Counted from the first letter of the stretch, positions 1-11,351 are shown. The stretch is DNA of 64,000 nucleotides from Alloteropsis semialata (GCA_004135705.1 CM014274.1:86536155-86600154); one strand, 5' to 3'. Numbers and translations: made by a program. The notes: generated by a model not told the origin, from the sequence alone.

Positions 1-1078
1 TGAGAGCAATGGCTTTGACTTCATCTTGCCCAATTGACTTGGTGATATCCAAGTCATTCATCTCATGATATTCCAACTCATTTAGTAGTTGGATAGGCTT
101 CATCTTCTTATAGTTTTTCTTCCCTCTAATGATAGTTGCCAAAGTCCGGTTCTTGGGAGCATAAGCTCTAAGCATCTTCTTTGTGACCTTGCTATCATCC
201 CAATCCTTGCTTCCGAGAGATCTAATGTCGGTCACAAGCAACTTGAGCCTATCATACATTTGTCGGAGAGTTTCATCCTTTTTCATGACAAATGACTCCA
301 ATTCCCCTTGGAGTAGATCCATCTTCCCTTCTTTGACTTCATCAGAGCCCTCATGAGACAATTGAAGTATGTCCCAAATCTCCTTGGCACTCTCAATCCC
401 TCTAACCTTGTTGTACTCATAGGTGCAAAGTGAGCTTCTAATAACCTGAACGGCTTGAGCATTCCGAAACATGTCATGCTCTAGCTCTGGAGTGATAGGT
501 TCATCCTCATCATGTTGTTTCACACCTACAACCACAATGGTCCAAAGAGCGGGATTAAGACCATAAAGATGCATTTTCATATCATCACTCCAACGAGCAT
601 AGTCACTCCCATCAAAGTGAGGGGCTTTGCCCATTGGAACCGGAGTAAATGAAAATGGAGAAGGGTTAGAAGTATTTTGTGAAGATGCCCCATATGGATG
701 AGACACCGCATGAAGCCCATCAAGAGTATTCTTCTCCCTTTCTTCTTTGAGCTATTTCTTGAGAAGCTTTTGAGCCTTCTTCTTGGCTTTTCTTGACACT
801 TCTTCTTTAGCTTCTCCTTTCTTTTCTTCTTCTTTTCTTCTTCGGTAAAGTCACCCTCAACATCGCTCACATCAAAATCATCATCATCACTTGAGCTTGA
901 GTCATATGGAGTTGGGGGATGACTTGTGCGGCCGATCTTCGTGAGTTGGGCAGCGGTAGCGGAAGCATTAGAGACATTGGTGGAAGCACCGGTGACAACC
1001 ACTTCATCCTCTTTGCCGGCCATAGTATTTTCCCTTAGCGGTTAAGCCTAAATCAAGAGATTAGGCTCTGATACCAAT
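1..1078 (-). pseudogene. Degraded copia-type gag region
   Basis: This is the 5' internal part of an LTR retrotransposon on the minus strand. It starts beside the LTR with a primer-binding site at 1064-1076 (minus TGGTATCAGAGCC, complementary to initiator tRNA-Met). The gag start is at 1023 (MAGKEDEVVV). A Ser/Asp-rich stretch (YDSSSSDDDDFDVSD) and a Lys-rich stretch follow. The reading frame then shifts near 780-830 and meets an in-frame stop near 750. Beyond that, a UBN2-type gag body continues to position 1, with words such as HDMFRNAQAV, SAKEIWDILQ and KKMLRAYAPK. UBN2 gag proteins bind element RNA in copia elements. Protease, integrase, reverse transcriptase and the other LTR lie outside the window. 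The frameshift and stop suggest an old copy. Confidence 0.85.
1064..1076 (-). promoter_or_regulatory. Primer-binding site of copia element
   Basis: On the minus strand this reads TGGTATCAGAGCC, the usual plant initiator-tRNA-Met primer site. It lies two bases inside the LTR boundary and fixes the element's orientation as minus. Confidence 0.85.
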
Positions 1079-2649
1079 TGAAAGAACCGACACTAGGCCT
1101 AGAGAGGGGGTGAATAGGCCTTGTTAAAAATTTCTGCAAACTTAACAATTAAATGTCAGACAGGCCGGATGTTCTGGCGCTGTGTCGAAATTTCCGGATT
1201 CCCGGAATTTCCGGCACAGGGGCAGAACTTCCGGCTCAACACAAAACTGAACTCGAGATTCAAAAACTGATAAGTATCTGCAGATTCTATATGAATAGAA
1301 AGTTCACCACAAGTATAAGGAAGTCTAAAACTATGATCTCTAGCAGCTGAAACTTATAACAAGATAGATCGGGTGAATTTAAGCTCAAGAACAATATGAA
1401 TATGAAGAACAATAACAAGAACAAGAGACAAGGATTTGTTTCACCGAAGTTCACTCCACTTAGGAGCTACGTCTCCGTTGAGGTGCTCACGTAGAGCCGG
1501 GTCAACTCTAACCCCTTGCCTCCTTCAATCAACCACAAAAGCCGGATTGAAATTCTTACTATTGTTTCCACTTAGGGATGAAGATTACAAACGTCCGGCA
1601 CTCAACCACACCAAGTTGGGAGTTGCCGGCGACGCCTAACCGTCTAGGAGCTCAGCTCCAAGAGTAATGAACGAGAATCGATGAGCCAAACTTGCTTCAA
1701 GTGCTTCTTGAGATGAACAAGGGATGAACTCACTCAATGGCTTGGTCTCACACCTCAAGAATCACTCACACCCAAGGCCCTACTCAAATCTTTGCAAGGA
1801 TTGGCACTAGAGGGAGTTGGGAGAGTGAATTGAATGCTAGTGAATGTGTTTGCCTCGGGTTAGGTCAGCAGCAATGAAAGGGGGGGCTCAGGGGGTATAT
1901 ATACTCAACCCCCAAAAACTAGCCGTTATGCACTGCCAGGTCATTTACCGGAATTTCCGACATAGCGTCGGAACTTCCGACAAGGCATGGTTTTGAACTA
2001 AGAAACGACATGACGAACAGCCCCACCGGAACTTCCGGTACTTCCCACCGGAATTTCCGAGAACAAACCAAGCCCACCGGAGAATGTCCACCGGATATTT
2101 CCGGGCAGGCCCAAACTACCAGAATTAGCACGAAGAACAACCCACCGGAACTTCCGGCACTACGCACCAAAAATTACCGGGACGCCACCGAGGCTGCCGG
2201 AGCTACTGCGCCGGATATTTCTGGGCTGGCCGGAACTTCCGGCACAGCGTCGGAATTTCCGACCAGCTGCTGTGCAGCGCCTGAAAAACTGAAGTTAGAA
2301 ACCGGTCAGACCGGTTCCCAGAACCGGTCAGACCGGTTTTGGCCTGAAAAATGAAGCTATATTCTCTCTTGGGTAGTTAGCATCTCAAATAAGCACTTTT
2401 GGCACTTTTGATCCATCAAGCACGTCCCCCTTGATAGTACGGTGATTTCCTATACTCAATTTCAAACCAAAAATAAATTTAAATCTTCAATGAGCTCATC
2501 CACCATACATAAGAAATTGGGGGCCATCCTTTGATATTCATAAATCCTTCTTTTCTTTTTATTCCTGCATATACTTAATACAACCATCAAATCCCAAATT
2601 CTAATTGTTATTATCACCAAAACACATGGGAGGCCTAGATGCACTTTCA
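1079..2649 (-). repeat. Copia LTR (5' LTR, minus strand)
   Basis: The LTR is bounded by TG at 1079 and CA at 2649, giving about 1571 bp. On the minus strand it begins TGAAAGTGCATCTAGGCC and ends GGTTCTTTCA, directly before the primer-binding site. The plus-strand start (TGAAAGAACCGACACTAGGCC region) mirrors the other end, so the LTR carries a short imperfect terminal inverted repeat. It is packed with palindromic CCGGAAnTTCCGG words at 1186-1240 and 1940-2270, and has two ACCGGTCAGACCGGTT-like copies near 2300-2340. The second LTR is outside the window, so age cannot be judged. Confidence 0.8.
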
Positions 2650-2805
2650 CTGGCTGGTTTGCGTTTTGCTCACGTGCGTGCTGGTGCTAGATTTTGCCGC
2701 GGTAACCTTTTTTCCACTGGCGCCAGACGCTTTGGTTGCCTTTGCTATTTAACCGTCCAGACTCCCATCCAAAACAACGTCCAAACTCCCAATCCAGTGC
2801 AACAC

Positions 2806-4542
2806 ATGGATCTCAACATTCCTTTAGAGGAACAAGAAAATGGCAATGGTAGCTTTGATCTCAACATTCCCATACTAGAAGATGAGAACGACAATGGTAA
2901 TCCATTCTCTTATTAGTTTCCTTTTGCATTTGACTTGTGTTCGTTTCCTTTCTCATGTCATCGATTTTCTATAGGATTTGGCGCCCCTATACTGCATGGT
3001 GATAGCGCCCCTGTACTGCATGGTGAAGAAGGCCTCGACCGCAACATGTTTGATCTAAACCTTCCACTAGATGAGTTCGGCGCGGTGGATTTTGATTTCG
3101 TTCAAAACAATCTTGGTAAGTATAACTCGGCCGGTGGATTTTTTTTATTTGCAAGTAACAAAAACGTGATGCATGTAACTGTAGTGTTTGTTGTTCATGT
3201 AGAGGAAGCCGTGCAAGCTCCTGTTCAAGCAAATAACCGTAGAAAAGAGATGTCAGATGAGGTTCAAAAACAAGTTTATCAATCTTTGTTAGCTAGAAGC
3301 AAGAATGGGAAGCTAGGAAAGAAAGATACAAGTATTGTTGCTGAACATTTTGGGCTATACATTCAGGCAGTCCAACGTTTGTGGAAGAGAGGTAAAACAC
3401 AACTTGCAAATTTCATTCCGGTTGAGGTTGGCAGTAGAAAGAAGGGTAGATGTGGCCGTAAGGCAATCCCTATTGATTTGGAAGCATTGCGCAACATTCC
3501 TCTCAAGGATAGAACGACCATAGAAGATGTGTGTAGGGCGCTTAACATGAGCAAATATAAGGTTCAAAGGTATCTGAGAAAAGGTTTTATTAGGCGCCAC
3601 TCTAGTAGCATCAAACCATACCTCACTGATGCTAACAAAAAGGCTCGGTTAAAGTGGTGTGTTGATATGATTGACAAGGATTTACTTGATGATCTAAGAT
3701 TTAAGGATTTGTTTGACATTGTGTTCATTGATGAAAAATGGTTTTACATCTCTCGAAAATCAGAAATACATTACTTGCTACCCGAAGAAGATGAACCCCA
3801 TCGCACTTGTAAGAACAAGAATTACATCCCTAGGCTCATGTTCTTGTGTGTTTGTGCTCGGCCAAGGTTTAGGGATGGAGAGTATATTTTTGATGGTAAG
3901 ATTGGTTGTTTTCCACTTGTTACTTATGAACCGGCTCAAAGAGGTAATGAGAGAACCGGCCGTGTCCGTGGAGACTTGATGGTAAAGCCTATAACTTCGA
4001 TCACAAGAGATGTGATTAGAGAGTTCATGCTCAATAAAGTGTTGCCGGCAATTCGAGCCAAATGGCCAAGAGAGGATGTGGGCAAACCAATCTACATTCA
4101 ACAAGATAATGCACCTTCCCATTTAAAATTGGATGATCCAGTTTTTGTGAGGCTGCAAAGCAAAATGGATTTGACATTCGCCTAATTTGTCAACCACCCA
4201 ATTCTCCGGATTTAAACATTCTTGATTTGGGATTTTTTTCGAGCTATTCAAGCCATTCAATACAAGAAAAATGCCAAAACAGTTGAAGCTCTAATTCCAG
4301 AAGTACAACAGGTAAATTCATGAATTCTTTTCATTTTAACATTCTTGATTTGGGGTTTATACTCACTGAATTTTTTTCAACACATGTAGGCATTCATAGA
4401 GTACTGTCCACGCAAGGCAAGCAGAATATTTGTAACCCTCCAAACTGTTTTGATGGAAGTCATGAAGATTAAAGGATGCAACAAGTACAAAATTCCTCAC
4501 ATGCAAAAAGAAAGATTAGAGAGAGAACAACGGCTGCCCTAG
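2806..4542 (+). pseudogene. Mariner-like (DD39D) transposase, frameshifted
   Basis: This is a plant Tc1/mariner transposase gene. Inferred exons are 2806-2896, 2975-3115, 3203-4311 and 4390-4542, and their phases fit. The N-terminus has three DLNxPL-like words (MDLNIPLEE, FDLNIPILE, FDLNLPLDE). A helix-turn-helix DNA-binding region follows (GRKAIPIDLEALRNIPL to SKYKVQRYLRKG). The catalytic Asp residues sit in FIDEKWF (about 3727) and QQDNAPSH (about 4100), with the third in ILDLGFF (about 4222); that spacing gives the DD39D signature. Two single-base T-run errors break the frame: one T missing at 4141-4145 and one extra at about 4230-4236. The protein is therefore dead unless these are sequencing errors. 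No clear terminal inverted repeats were found; the copia LTR ends only about 155 bp upstream. Confidence 0.85.
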
Positions 4543-4702
4543 CAGATCTCTTGTGAGCCATCGTTGCTAGCTGAAGCCATGGGTAGTCTAGATGCATGGA
4601 ACAATTAGACCTCGATTAGTACTAGCTGATAAGCAATGGTTGAACAAGAACTCGATGAGCAATGTAATCTTATTGTTTTCATCTTGCTGTTTCTTCGTTC
4701 TC

Positions 4703-5089
4703 CTACTTGTTGTTCATCTTCCTCCACTCCGGCTGCTCTTCCTCCATCTTGCGCTTCACGTCCAGCGCAGCCGCACAGTCGAAGTCGTCTCTGCGAATCG
4801 TGGAACTCATCCAGTAATCCAGGTGGACGAGGCCGCAACGCGCGCACGGCCATGACATCGAGTGTGCACGGTTCCATGACTCACGGTCTTCATGAACAAG
4901 ATGGCAGCGAGGACATAGGAAAGCGCTCGGCGGCAAGGAGTCCGGCACCGTCGTCTCCGAGCCCGGCGGCAAGGAGTTCGACGCGAGCACGTCCTCGGAG
5001 TACGACGCGATCACGTCCTCGGATTCCGGCGCGAGCACCTCGACGGACTCCGGCGCGAGCACCTCCTCCGACTCCAGCGTCCACTCCAT
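4703..5089 (-). CDS. Possible 128-aa zinc-ribbon-like protein
   Basis: A GC-rich minus-strand reading frame sits 160 bp beyond the mariner-like gene. It has an acidic N-terminus with a repeated ESEDVLAPE-type unit (about residues 6-40). Two spaced motifs follow, CPRCHLVHED and CARCGLVHLDYW, each CxxC plus LVH, as in a paired zinc-knuckle or zinc ribbon. A charged tail ends KRKMEEEQPEW. Three other frames are also open because of GC content, so this could be a shadow. The matched Cys pairs favour real protein constraint. I do not recognise the family. It could be a second mariner-element gene or a gene fragment captured nearby. Confidence 0.4.
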   Translation of the reverse strand: MEWTLESEEVLAPESVEVLAPESEDVIASYSEDVLASNSLPPGSETTVPDSLPPSAFLCPRCHLVHEDRESWNRAHSMSWPCARCGLVHLDYWMSSTIRRDDFDCAAALDVKRKMEEEQPEWRKMNNK

Positions 5090-5104
5090 GGCGCGGCGCA
5101 GATG

Positions 5105-5144
5105 GAAAGGAGGCGGCGTAGATGGAAAGGAGGCGGCGTAGATG
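5105..5144 (+). repeat. 20-bp tandem duplication
   Basis: The word ATGGAAAGGAGGCGGCGTAG occurs twice back to back just upstream of the start of the zinc-ribbon-like frame. Confidence 0.8.
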
Positions 5145-5310
5145 GGAATGCGATGTGTTTTGACTCCGGCGCGGACGGGAAACGAGGCGAGCGGCGGCTG
5201 CAGTTATGGAAGGGCAATGGCGTCCAAAACACGCTCGCGCGGCCAGAACGACGTCCTTTGCGCTGCCCTCCGCAACCGCTAGAACGGCGTCTAATACTGA
5301 TACGTATGAT

Positions 5311-5451
5311 ACAAGGCCTTAGTTCCAGCAAGTTTCTCCAATTCAACCAAAAGTAACGCATTGAAAAATGTGTCCTCCTCTCTGTAACATGCTTCCCAAT
5401 GCACTTTTTCTACAGAAAATTCAACCAACTTTCACGAACTAAACAAGGCCC
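5311..5451. mobile_element. Short MITE-like hairpin
   Basis: The segment starts AAGGCCTTAGTTCC and ends GAACTAAACAAGGCCC, so the ends are imperfect inverted repeats of the common grass GGCCTTGTTTAGTTC terminus. Inside, the AATTCAACCA word occurs twice. No convincing target duplication was seen. Confidence 0.45.
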
Positions 5452-5648
5452 AAAATTAATTGAATGAAACGTATACCTCCCTCAAGAGGCCCCTTATCTT
5501 TATATTGCCATGTACATATAGATCCTATTATGAATTTTGTGATGCATGTGATCCGGCAGAATAACCAAAGCGCGCTGATTGGATGCCTTTTGTTATTGCA
5601 AAAAATTTTTTGCCCAGAGTACTACTCCTAGTACAGTAGTACTTATAA

Positions 5649-6040
5649 GAGCATCTCCAACAGCATACCTAAAGAGGATACCTATACCTAAAAACTGACA
5701 GAATACCTAAAAACCAACAAAAATTTGCTCCAACAGCATACCTATATGAATACCTATACCTAAAATTTTTAGGTCTCAACCTAAATTTCTCTCTCCTGAA
5801 CCAAAATATAGCAATCCAAAGGGTGGGTACCTATTTCCCTCATGAGAGGAGAATGGACAAGAAAGGAGAGGGGCACTGACAGGCGGGTCACATTCATCAG
5901 TGTCTTGTATCTAGAAAATAGGTCTCCAGTTTTAAGTTTGCTGTTGGAGAGTGCAATTTTTATGTACCTAAATTTTTCTCTCTCATATATCTAAAGCAAA
6001 TTTTAGGTCTCCAATTTTAGATATGCCGTTGGAGATGCTC
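5649..6040. mobile_element. Tourist-like MITE (GAGCATCTCCAAC ends)
   Basis: The left end GAGCATCTCCAACAGC and the right end GCCGTTGGAGATGCTC are inverted repeats with one mismatch in 16. TAA flanks both sides (5646-5648 and 6041-6043), the PIF/Harbinger target preference. There is no coding capacity. Confidence 0.8.
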
Positions 6041-6208
6041 TAAGTGTGCGTGCTAATTTTCTCCAAGCGATCATCGTGATACAACGCATCTGCATCTGCA
6101 TGCATGTGTCAACCTCTCGCTGCATTCACATCCGGGGCACCACAGGAGACAACGCGGAGAGGTTCAGCCGTCCAGGCCGTAGGAACTCAGGATCACTGGT
6201 CCTATTGT

Positions 6209-6785
6209 CCTAAGGCCATCCCCAGTGGAGATTTTCATGTCGTCGTTTTCAAGAGAGCCACGTCATCTAAGGCCAGTCTCAATGCAAGTTTTGTGGAGAG
6301 TTTCATGACATTAAATTACATGACACATCATTACTTTTGCTAACTTAGCAAGGAGAGAGAAGAGGAGAGTTTCATCAGATGAGAGGGGAGTTTCATCCTC
6401 ATGAAACCCAGCTGGCACGATTGCCTAGTTTACAGTCTAGGTAACAGTGCAATGAAACCATGCACTGAGAATGGCCTAATGAGTTTTGGGTTGATGGATG
6501 AAACATGATCTCCCAATGGATAGTTCCATATTGTGATTCCATAGGCTAGACATAGCATTTAATTGTGATGCATCTCATTGGGCACAAATGAATAAAATGA
6601 AACTCTCTTGCTCTCAATGGTAGTTTCAACAAGTTTCATAGTGTTGAAAACAGTGTAGACACAGTCATAAAACTCATTTCATCTCTCTCTTCATAATTAC
6701 ATTGTCATATCATCATATATACTGATGTGTCACCTTATTCAATGTACATGAAACCTCTATGAAACTCCCATTGGGATTGATCTAC
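6209..6785. mobile_element. Nested Tourist-like MITEs
   Basis: An inner element at 6271-6476 has ends GGCCAGTCTCAATGCA and TGCACTGAGAATGGCC, with TAA on both sides (6268-6270 and 6477-6479). It lies inside an older related copy running from about 6212 (GGCCATCCCCAGTGG) to about 6781 (CCCATTGGGATTGATC). Both are full of GAGTTTCAT and ATGAAACTC words. Neither encodes a protein. Confidence 0.7.
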
Positions 6786-6876
6786 TCCCAAACCTCCTCA
6801 CCTCCAGGCGTCAAGAACTGGCCCGCGTTGCACAAGGGTTTCAGAGCCGTCATGACCCACGACCGTGGATACTGGC

Positions 6877-7231
6877 GCCTTGTTTAGTTCCTACAACAAA
6901 CTTCACTATTCATCCAACTTCACTATTCATCAAAGGGAATCTTACATGCATGGAGTATTAAACGTGAGTTAATGACAAAACCCATTTCATAACCCCCCCT
7001 AACTTTGTGAGACGAATCTAATGAGCCTAATTTGGCCATGATTAGACAACGTCGTGCTACAGTAAACAATCTCTAATGACGGATTAATTAGGCTTAATAG
7101 ATTCGTCTCGCGATTTCCCGTCCATCCGTGTAATTAGTTTTATAATTAGATCGTGTTTAGTCCTCCTAATCTTCGATTTAGTTTTGCTACAGTAAAGTTG
7201 CAACCCAAGTTGCGCGAACTAAACAAGTCCC
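6877..7231. mobile_element. hAT-like MITE (CTTGTTTAGTTC ends)
   Basis: It begins CGCCTTGTTTAGTTCC and ends GAACTAAACAAGTCC. The core is palindromic: GACGAATCTAATGAGCCTAAT on the left and ATTAGGCTTAATAGATTCGTC on the right. It is the same family as the elements near 13.1, 19.7 and 24.1 kb. The target duplication is unclear at this copy. Confidence 0.7.
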
Positions 7232-7244
7232 TGGGTCGAGCTAA

Positions 7245-7778
7245 GGCTGTCCGCAGCGGCGTCCGCTGCGGCGTCCTGAAGGACGGATGTACCGGATGGA
7301 TCGCTGCAGCGGGATACGGCAAACGTCCGGTAAACAAGCGGAGGCAGCGAGGATACGGCACAGCAAGCGGACGCCGCGGACGCGCGACCGGCCGCGTGCG
7401 CGCCGGCCTCGAGGAGAGAGAGGAGAGAGATTGCGGGCCCCACGTCCTCAACTAACTAAAAAATGTTATAACTCACAAACCAAAAAACCAAATTAAATTC
7501 CGATTGCACCATTAAATTCGTTGCAATAAATTCTTCAAAACAAGATCTCAGATGGATATATTTTGATAAAATTTATAAAGAAAAGAAAAAAAAAGGTGAG
7601 AAAAGAGATGATATAGTAGTTGGGATAGATGGATAAAATATAGTAGAGTTGGGATAAAGTATGTGATTTGGAGTATGACGGGTGCGGGAGAAGTTGGTTT
7701 AGAGTACGGAATCTCGATGACCAGGACAGGATATTCCTTTTAGAGGATGCATTTAGAGGACGACGAGTGCGGACAGCC
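7245..7778 (+). mobile_element. Tourist-like element, 534 bp (copy A)
   Basis: The ends are inverted repeats GGCTGTCCGCA and TGCGGACAGCC, flanked by TAA (7242-7244 and 7779-7781), so it is a PIF/Harbinger-type non-autonomous element. The left third is GC-rich and gives spurious open frames; the right two thirds are AT-rich. A second copy in reverse orientation lies at 50704-51214. Confidence 0.85.
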
Positions 7779-7781
7779 TAA

Positions 7782-8764
7782 GCGATCAGTGTGTCAGCTC
7801 CAAAGTTGATGAAGTAAACTGCTGTATCCTGCATCTGGATTCTGGAGTTTGCACCTGAAAACTCACGCACACGCGCAGGGACCACCAAAAACAGCCACAA
7901 CAGATAGACAGCAACATCGCAATCAGATTCAGCTTATTTCGACCTGCGTGGTGGTACCGATGATCGTGGCTGGGCTTCCTCGGGCAGCATTTCTCGCCGT
8001 TTTCCTTGTAGTGAGCAATGAGGATCAAAATTCAAAAAATAAAAAAGAGAATTTAGTGCATTTTTGAAAAAACATAAGAGAGTTTTTTTAGGAAAGAGTG
8101 AGAGAGAATTAGCTGCCTGGACCTGCTTGATGAGTGGTGGCCTGTACAATGATTGGTATTCGCCTAACATGGTGGGGCCAACACTTGGGCCTGTGGGCCT
8201 CCATGATGTGGCAACCCCTACATCTCAGGCTTATTTGAGTCGCCAGGCCAATGAGCTCCCGTGATCCGGCTTGGCCCAGGAAAACGGTGTTAGCTCGGGT
8301 TTTTTCTCCCCGGAATGCCCCGTTGGGCCCTCCCATTGTTCCATTCAACGCACTACGGAGACTACACCGGAGAAACCGTCTCGTGTGAGCGTTCGTCTGT
8401 TCCATCATTTCGGTTCGGTCTATTCGGTTTTTATGAATTTTGGGTTTTTAAGATCATTTCGGTTCGGTTTATTAGGTTTTTTATGAATTTCGGGTTTTTA
8501 AAAATGAGGATCGAAGTTTTGAAAAAAAATAATAGGAACCGAAACCGAATAAACCGACTATGTTGGTTCGGTCTATTCGGTCCACCGAACTAACCGAATT
8601 TTTTGGATAATCTTGTCACCCATCAAAACTCTATGGTAGTAATTCAAATTCACAACTCATTTCATGTCTGAGTTCGAGGACTACAAGATGAAGGCAAATA
8701 ACTAACAAGTTCATGAAGATAAATTTAAGATAGCTAAAAAACACAAAGTTGAACCTTCATAGTA
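7782..8764. other. Intergenic with TTCGGT-rich repeat
   Basis: No gene is seen. From about 8400 the sequence is built of TTCGGTT-type words (for example GGTTCGGTCTATTCGGT). The same kind of sequence resumes at 10890-11020 beyond the Helitron, so an older repeat seems to have been split. Confidence 0.55.
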
Positions 8765-10309
8765 TCTTACTATCACTAATTGGAGGCTCCTTTTGAAGCC
8801 TCCAGATGAAGCCACCTAGGATCCTAGGTGGACACTCTAGAAAAAGAGAGAAATCCTAGAAATTCTCACAAAAAAGCAAAACATCTGGCCATCAATTGGA
8901 ACACTCAAATCATCATAGCCATTAGATCTATTATATTTTCTAAAAAATTACCCACATATGCCATTATGAAAATAGCTTAAAGTAACCCTAAATCTATATC
9001 AAAATTACCAACCTCTGCCATTATATAAAATAAACCAAAGTAACACCTAATCTTCATGAAAATTACCCACTATGCCATTATAAATAATATTTAAAATAAC
9101 CTCATAAATTTGCAACTAAATTACCCACTACGAATACCTAAAAAATAACTTAAATTAACTGTTTTACATCTATATTACCCACATATGTCACTATTAAAAA
9201 TAACATGAGGTAATCCTACATTGGAATCCAAATCACCTTAATTAAAAATATACACAAATATAAGATTATGAATCGTGTATTTCATACACTGTTGGTATAT
9301 TATATAGTGTATTTCATAAACTGTTGGTATATTATAAAGTGATTAAGGTATATACGCATAATGTGCGTTGTCATTTATAAATATATAGAGAAAGTGACGA
9401 CAATATAGAATTCTACGTTAAAATTATAGTTCAAACTTACGATTCATTAAATAAATTCAAGGCATACATGTGATGCAAAGTGAAAATTTAAAGATTATAA
9501 TTGTGTATGAAAACATGATAGAGTAATTACTAACAAAGATCTATCACAATCAGATGAAAATAATAAGTATATATCTATATAGGTATTGTGTTCGAATATT
9601 TAAACAAATGAGAGATAGCTCATAATAGTTTGGTAGAAATGTTGCCTTAATTTTTTTATTTGGATACTCCGCATTAGTTATCACGAGACACCCTAGAAAA
9701 AAGACAAATCCTATAAATTCTCACAAAAATCAGAAACATCAATCATGTAAACTCTAATAACCATAGTCATTGGTCTATTATATTTTAAAAAAGTTACCCA
9801 CCACTATCATTATAAAAGTATTCTAAAATAAATTCTAAAAATGTATCTAAATTATCGAGCTATGCCATTATAAAAAATAATTTAAATTAACCCCATAATT
9901 TTTATCTAATTTACTCATGCATATCATTATAAAGGATAACTTAAAAATGACATTCAAAATTTGTATCTAAGTTATCCACATATGTTGTTATTAAAGATAA
10001 CCTAAACTAAACACCTAAATCTTAATATAATTATCGTCATGTGTATTTTACCAAAAAGTCCAAAAGTAAATTGATATATGATTCTAAATTATGGTAATTT
10101 ATCATTGTTAACATAGAAATAATAAGGTAAAGTATATACACATCATGAGTGTCACCATGTAGACCATTTATACATATACTAGCAACCTTGCCTGTGTTGC
10201 TACGGATGAGGACCATTATATAGATTTTCTAAGCAAGTTAAAGTAATTAACTTGTTTTTCCTAATCGGATTGTGGTATACAATGGACTACTCCTAATCCG
10301 ATCAGAGGA

Positions 10310-10349
<40 letters not shown>

Positions 10350-10356
10350 GAGAGAG

Positions 10357-10403
<47 letters not shown>

Positions 10404-10880
10404 GAGGTGGGAGATAAAGATTGTTTGGTTTAGTTAGGACTCTAATTCAATTAGAAAACCGATGCCGGCAATTAGAATCGTGGTTACAATTCGTCGCAAT
10501 AGATGGGACCCACCTGTCAGGACGGATAAAAATAAGGAAGAACCAATCCTCTCTTTAGAAATAGGTAAAGATATGTGAGGAAGTAACGAAAAATATTAAT
10601 TTTTATGTTAAATATAATGTATGGAGGCGCGATACAAAGTGTAAGAATTGTGAATGTGTATGAAAAAATGTATAGAGTAATTACTAATTAAAAATCAATT
10701 TTAAATAGAAAATGATAAGTACACATCTTTATGAGCATTATGTTGAAGTATTGACAAAAATGAAAGAGTAGTATGTAAACAATTTTGATTATTAGGTAGA
10801 AGTTTAATTTTTGAATCATTTGAAATATAATAGCTTTTAAAAATATTAGCCCATGCCGGAGCACGGGTTTGATGGACTAG
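8765..10880 (+). mobile_element. Non-autonomous Helitron, about 2.1 kb
   Basis: The 5' end is TCTTACTATCACTAATT, preceded by A (8764). The 3' end has the hairpin CCCATGCCGGAGCACGGG (about 10848-10867), then CTAG at 10877-10880, followed by T. This is the Helitron pattern of TC start, subterminal hairpin, CTRR end and insertion between A and T. There is no Rep/helicase gene. The AT-rich interior contains a diverged repeat of its own 5' region (8835-8890 resembles 9684-9740). At 10174-10195 a reverse-oriented Helitron-like end (CTAGCAACCTTGCCTGTG) suggests a second, nested copy. Confidence 0.8.
10313..10404. repeat. Compound microsatellite (GT)n-(GA)n-(GATA)n
   Basis: Runs of GT (about 10313-10346), GA (about 10348-10358) and GATA (about 10359-10403) lie inside the Helitron. 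Confidence 0.95.
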
Positions 10881-11035
10881 TATATCAAATATGCAACTAC
10901 GTTGAATTTCAGGTTATTAGGTCTATTCCGTTTTTGAAGCACAGGAACCGAAACCGAAACCGAACCCGAATAATTTAGGTTCGGTTCGGTTCGGTTCGGT
11001 CTTTCGGGTTCAAAATGCCCGGAAACTTCTCAAGC

Positions 11036-11345
11036 CGCGTTTGGTTACTACAGTGAAATTTTTCACCCAAGGAATCTTTCTTGCATGGAGTACTAAATGA
11101 AGTCTATTTGCAAAACCTTTTCACAGATGAGTGCAACTTCGCGCGACGAATCTAATGAGCCTAATTAATCCATGATTTGCTACAGTAATGCTACAGTAAT
11201 CATTCTATAATCATGCGGTCAAAGCCCTCATTAGATTCATCTCGTGATTTACACGGAGGTTGTGGAGGTAGTTTTGTAAACTGACTTTATTTGATACCTC
11301 TAATTAGCGGTCAAAGCTGCATTTATTACGCGGCAAATTTTTTAC
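11036..11345. mobile_element. MITE, GTTTGGTT/TGCTACAGTAA family
   Basis: This non-coding element shares long stretches with 37135-37470: TGCATGGAGTACTAAAT, CGACGAATCTAATGA, TGCTACAGTAA and GCGGTCAAAG. Its right end is worn, and no target duplication was found. Confidence 0.6.
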
Positions 11346-11351
11346 GCGGCC

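Noticed and set aside
2806..4542. Active mariner transposase
   Set aside because: Two frameshifts in T runs break the catalytic region, and no TIRs were found.
7146..7496. Several frames in both directions near 7.1-7.5 kb
   Set aside because: They lie in MITE ends and the GC-rich part of the Tourist-like element; no protein family is visible.
10313..10404. CRISPR-like or regulatory repeat array
   Set aside because: Simple microsatellite with no spacers; the genome is eukaryotic.
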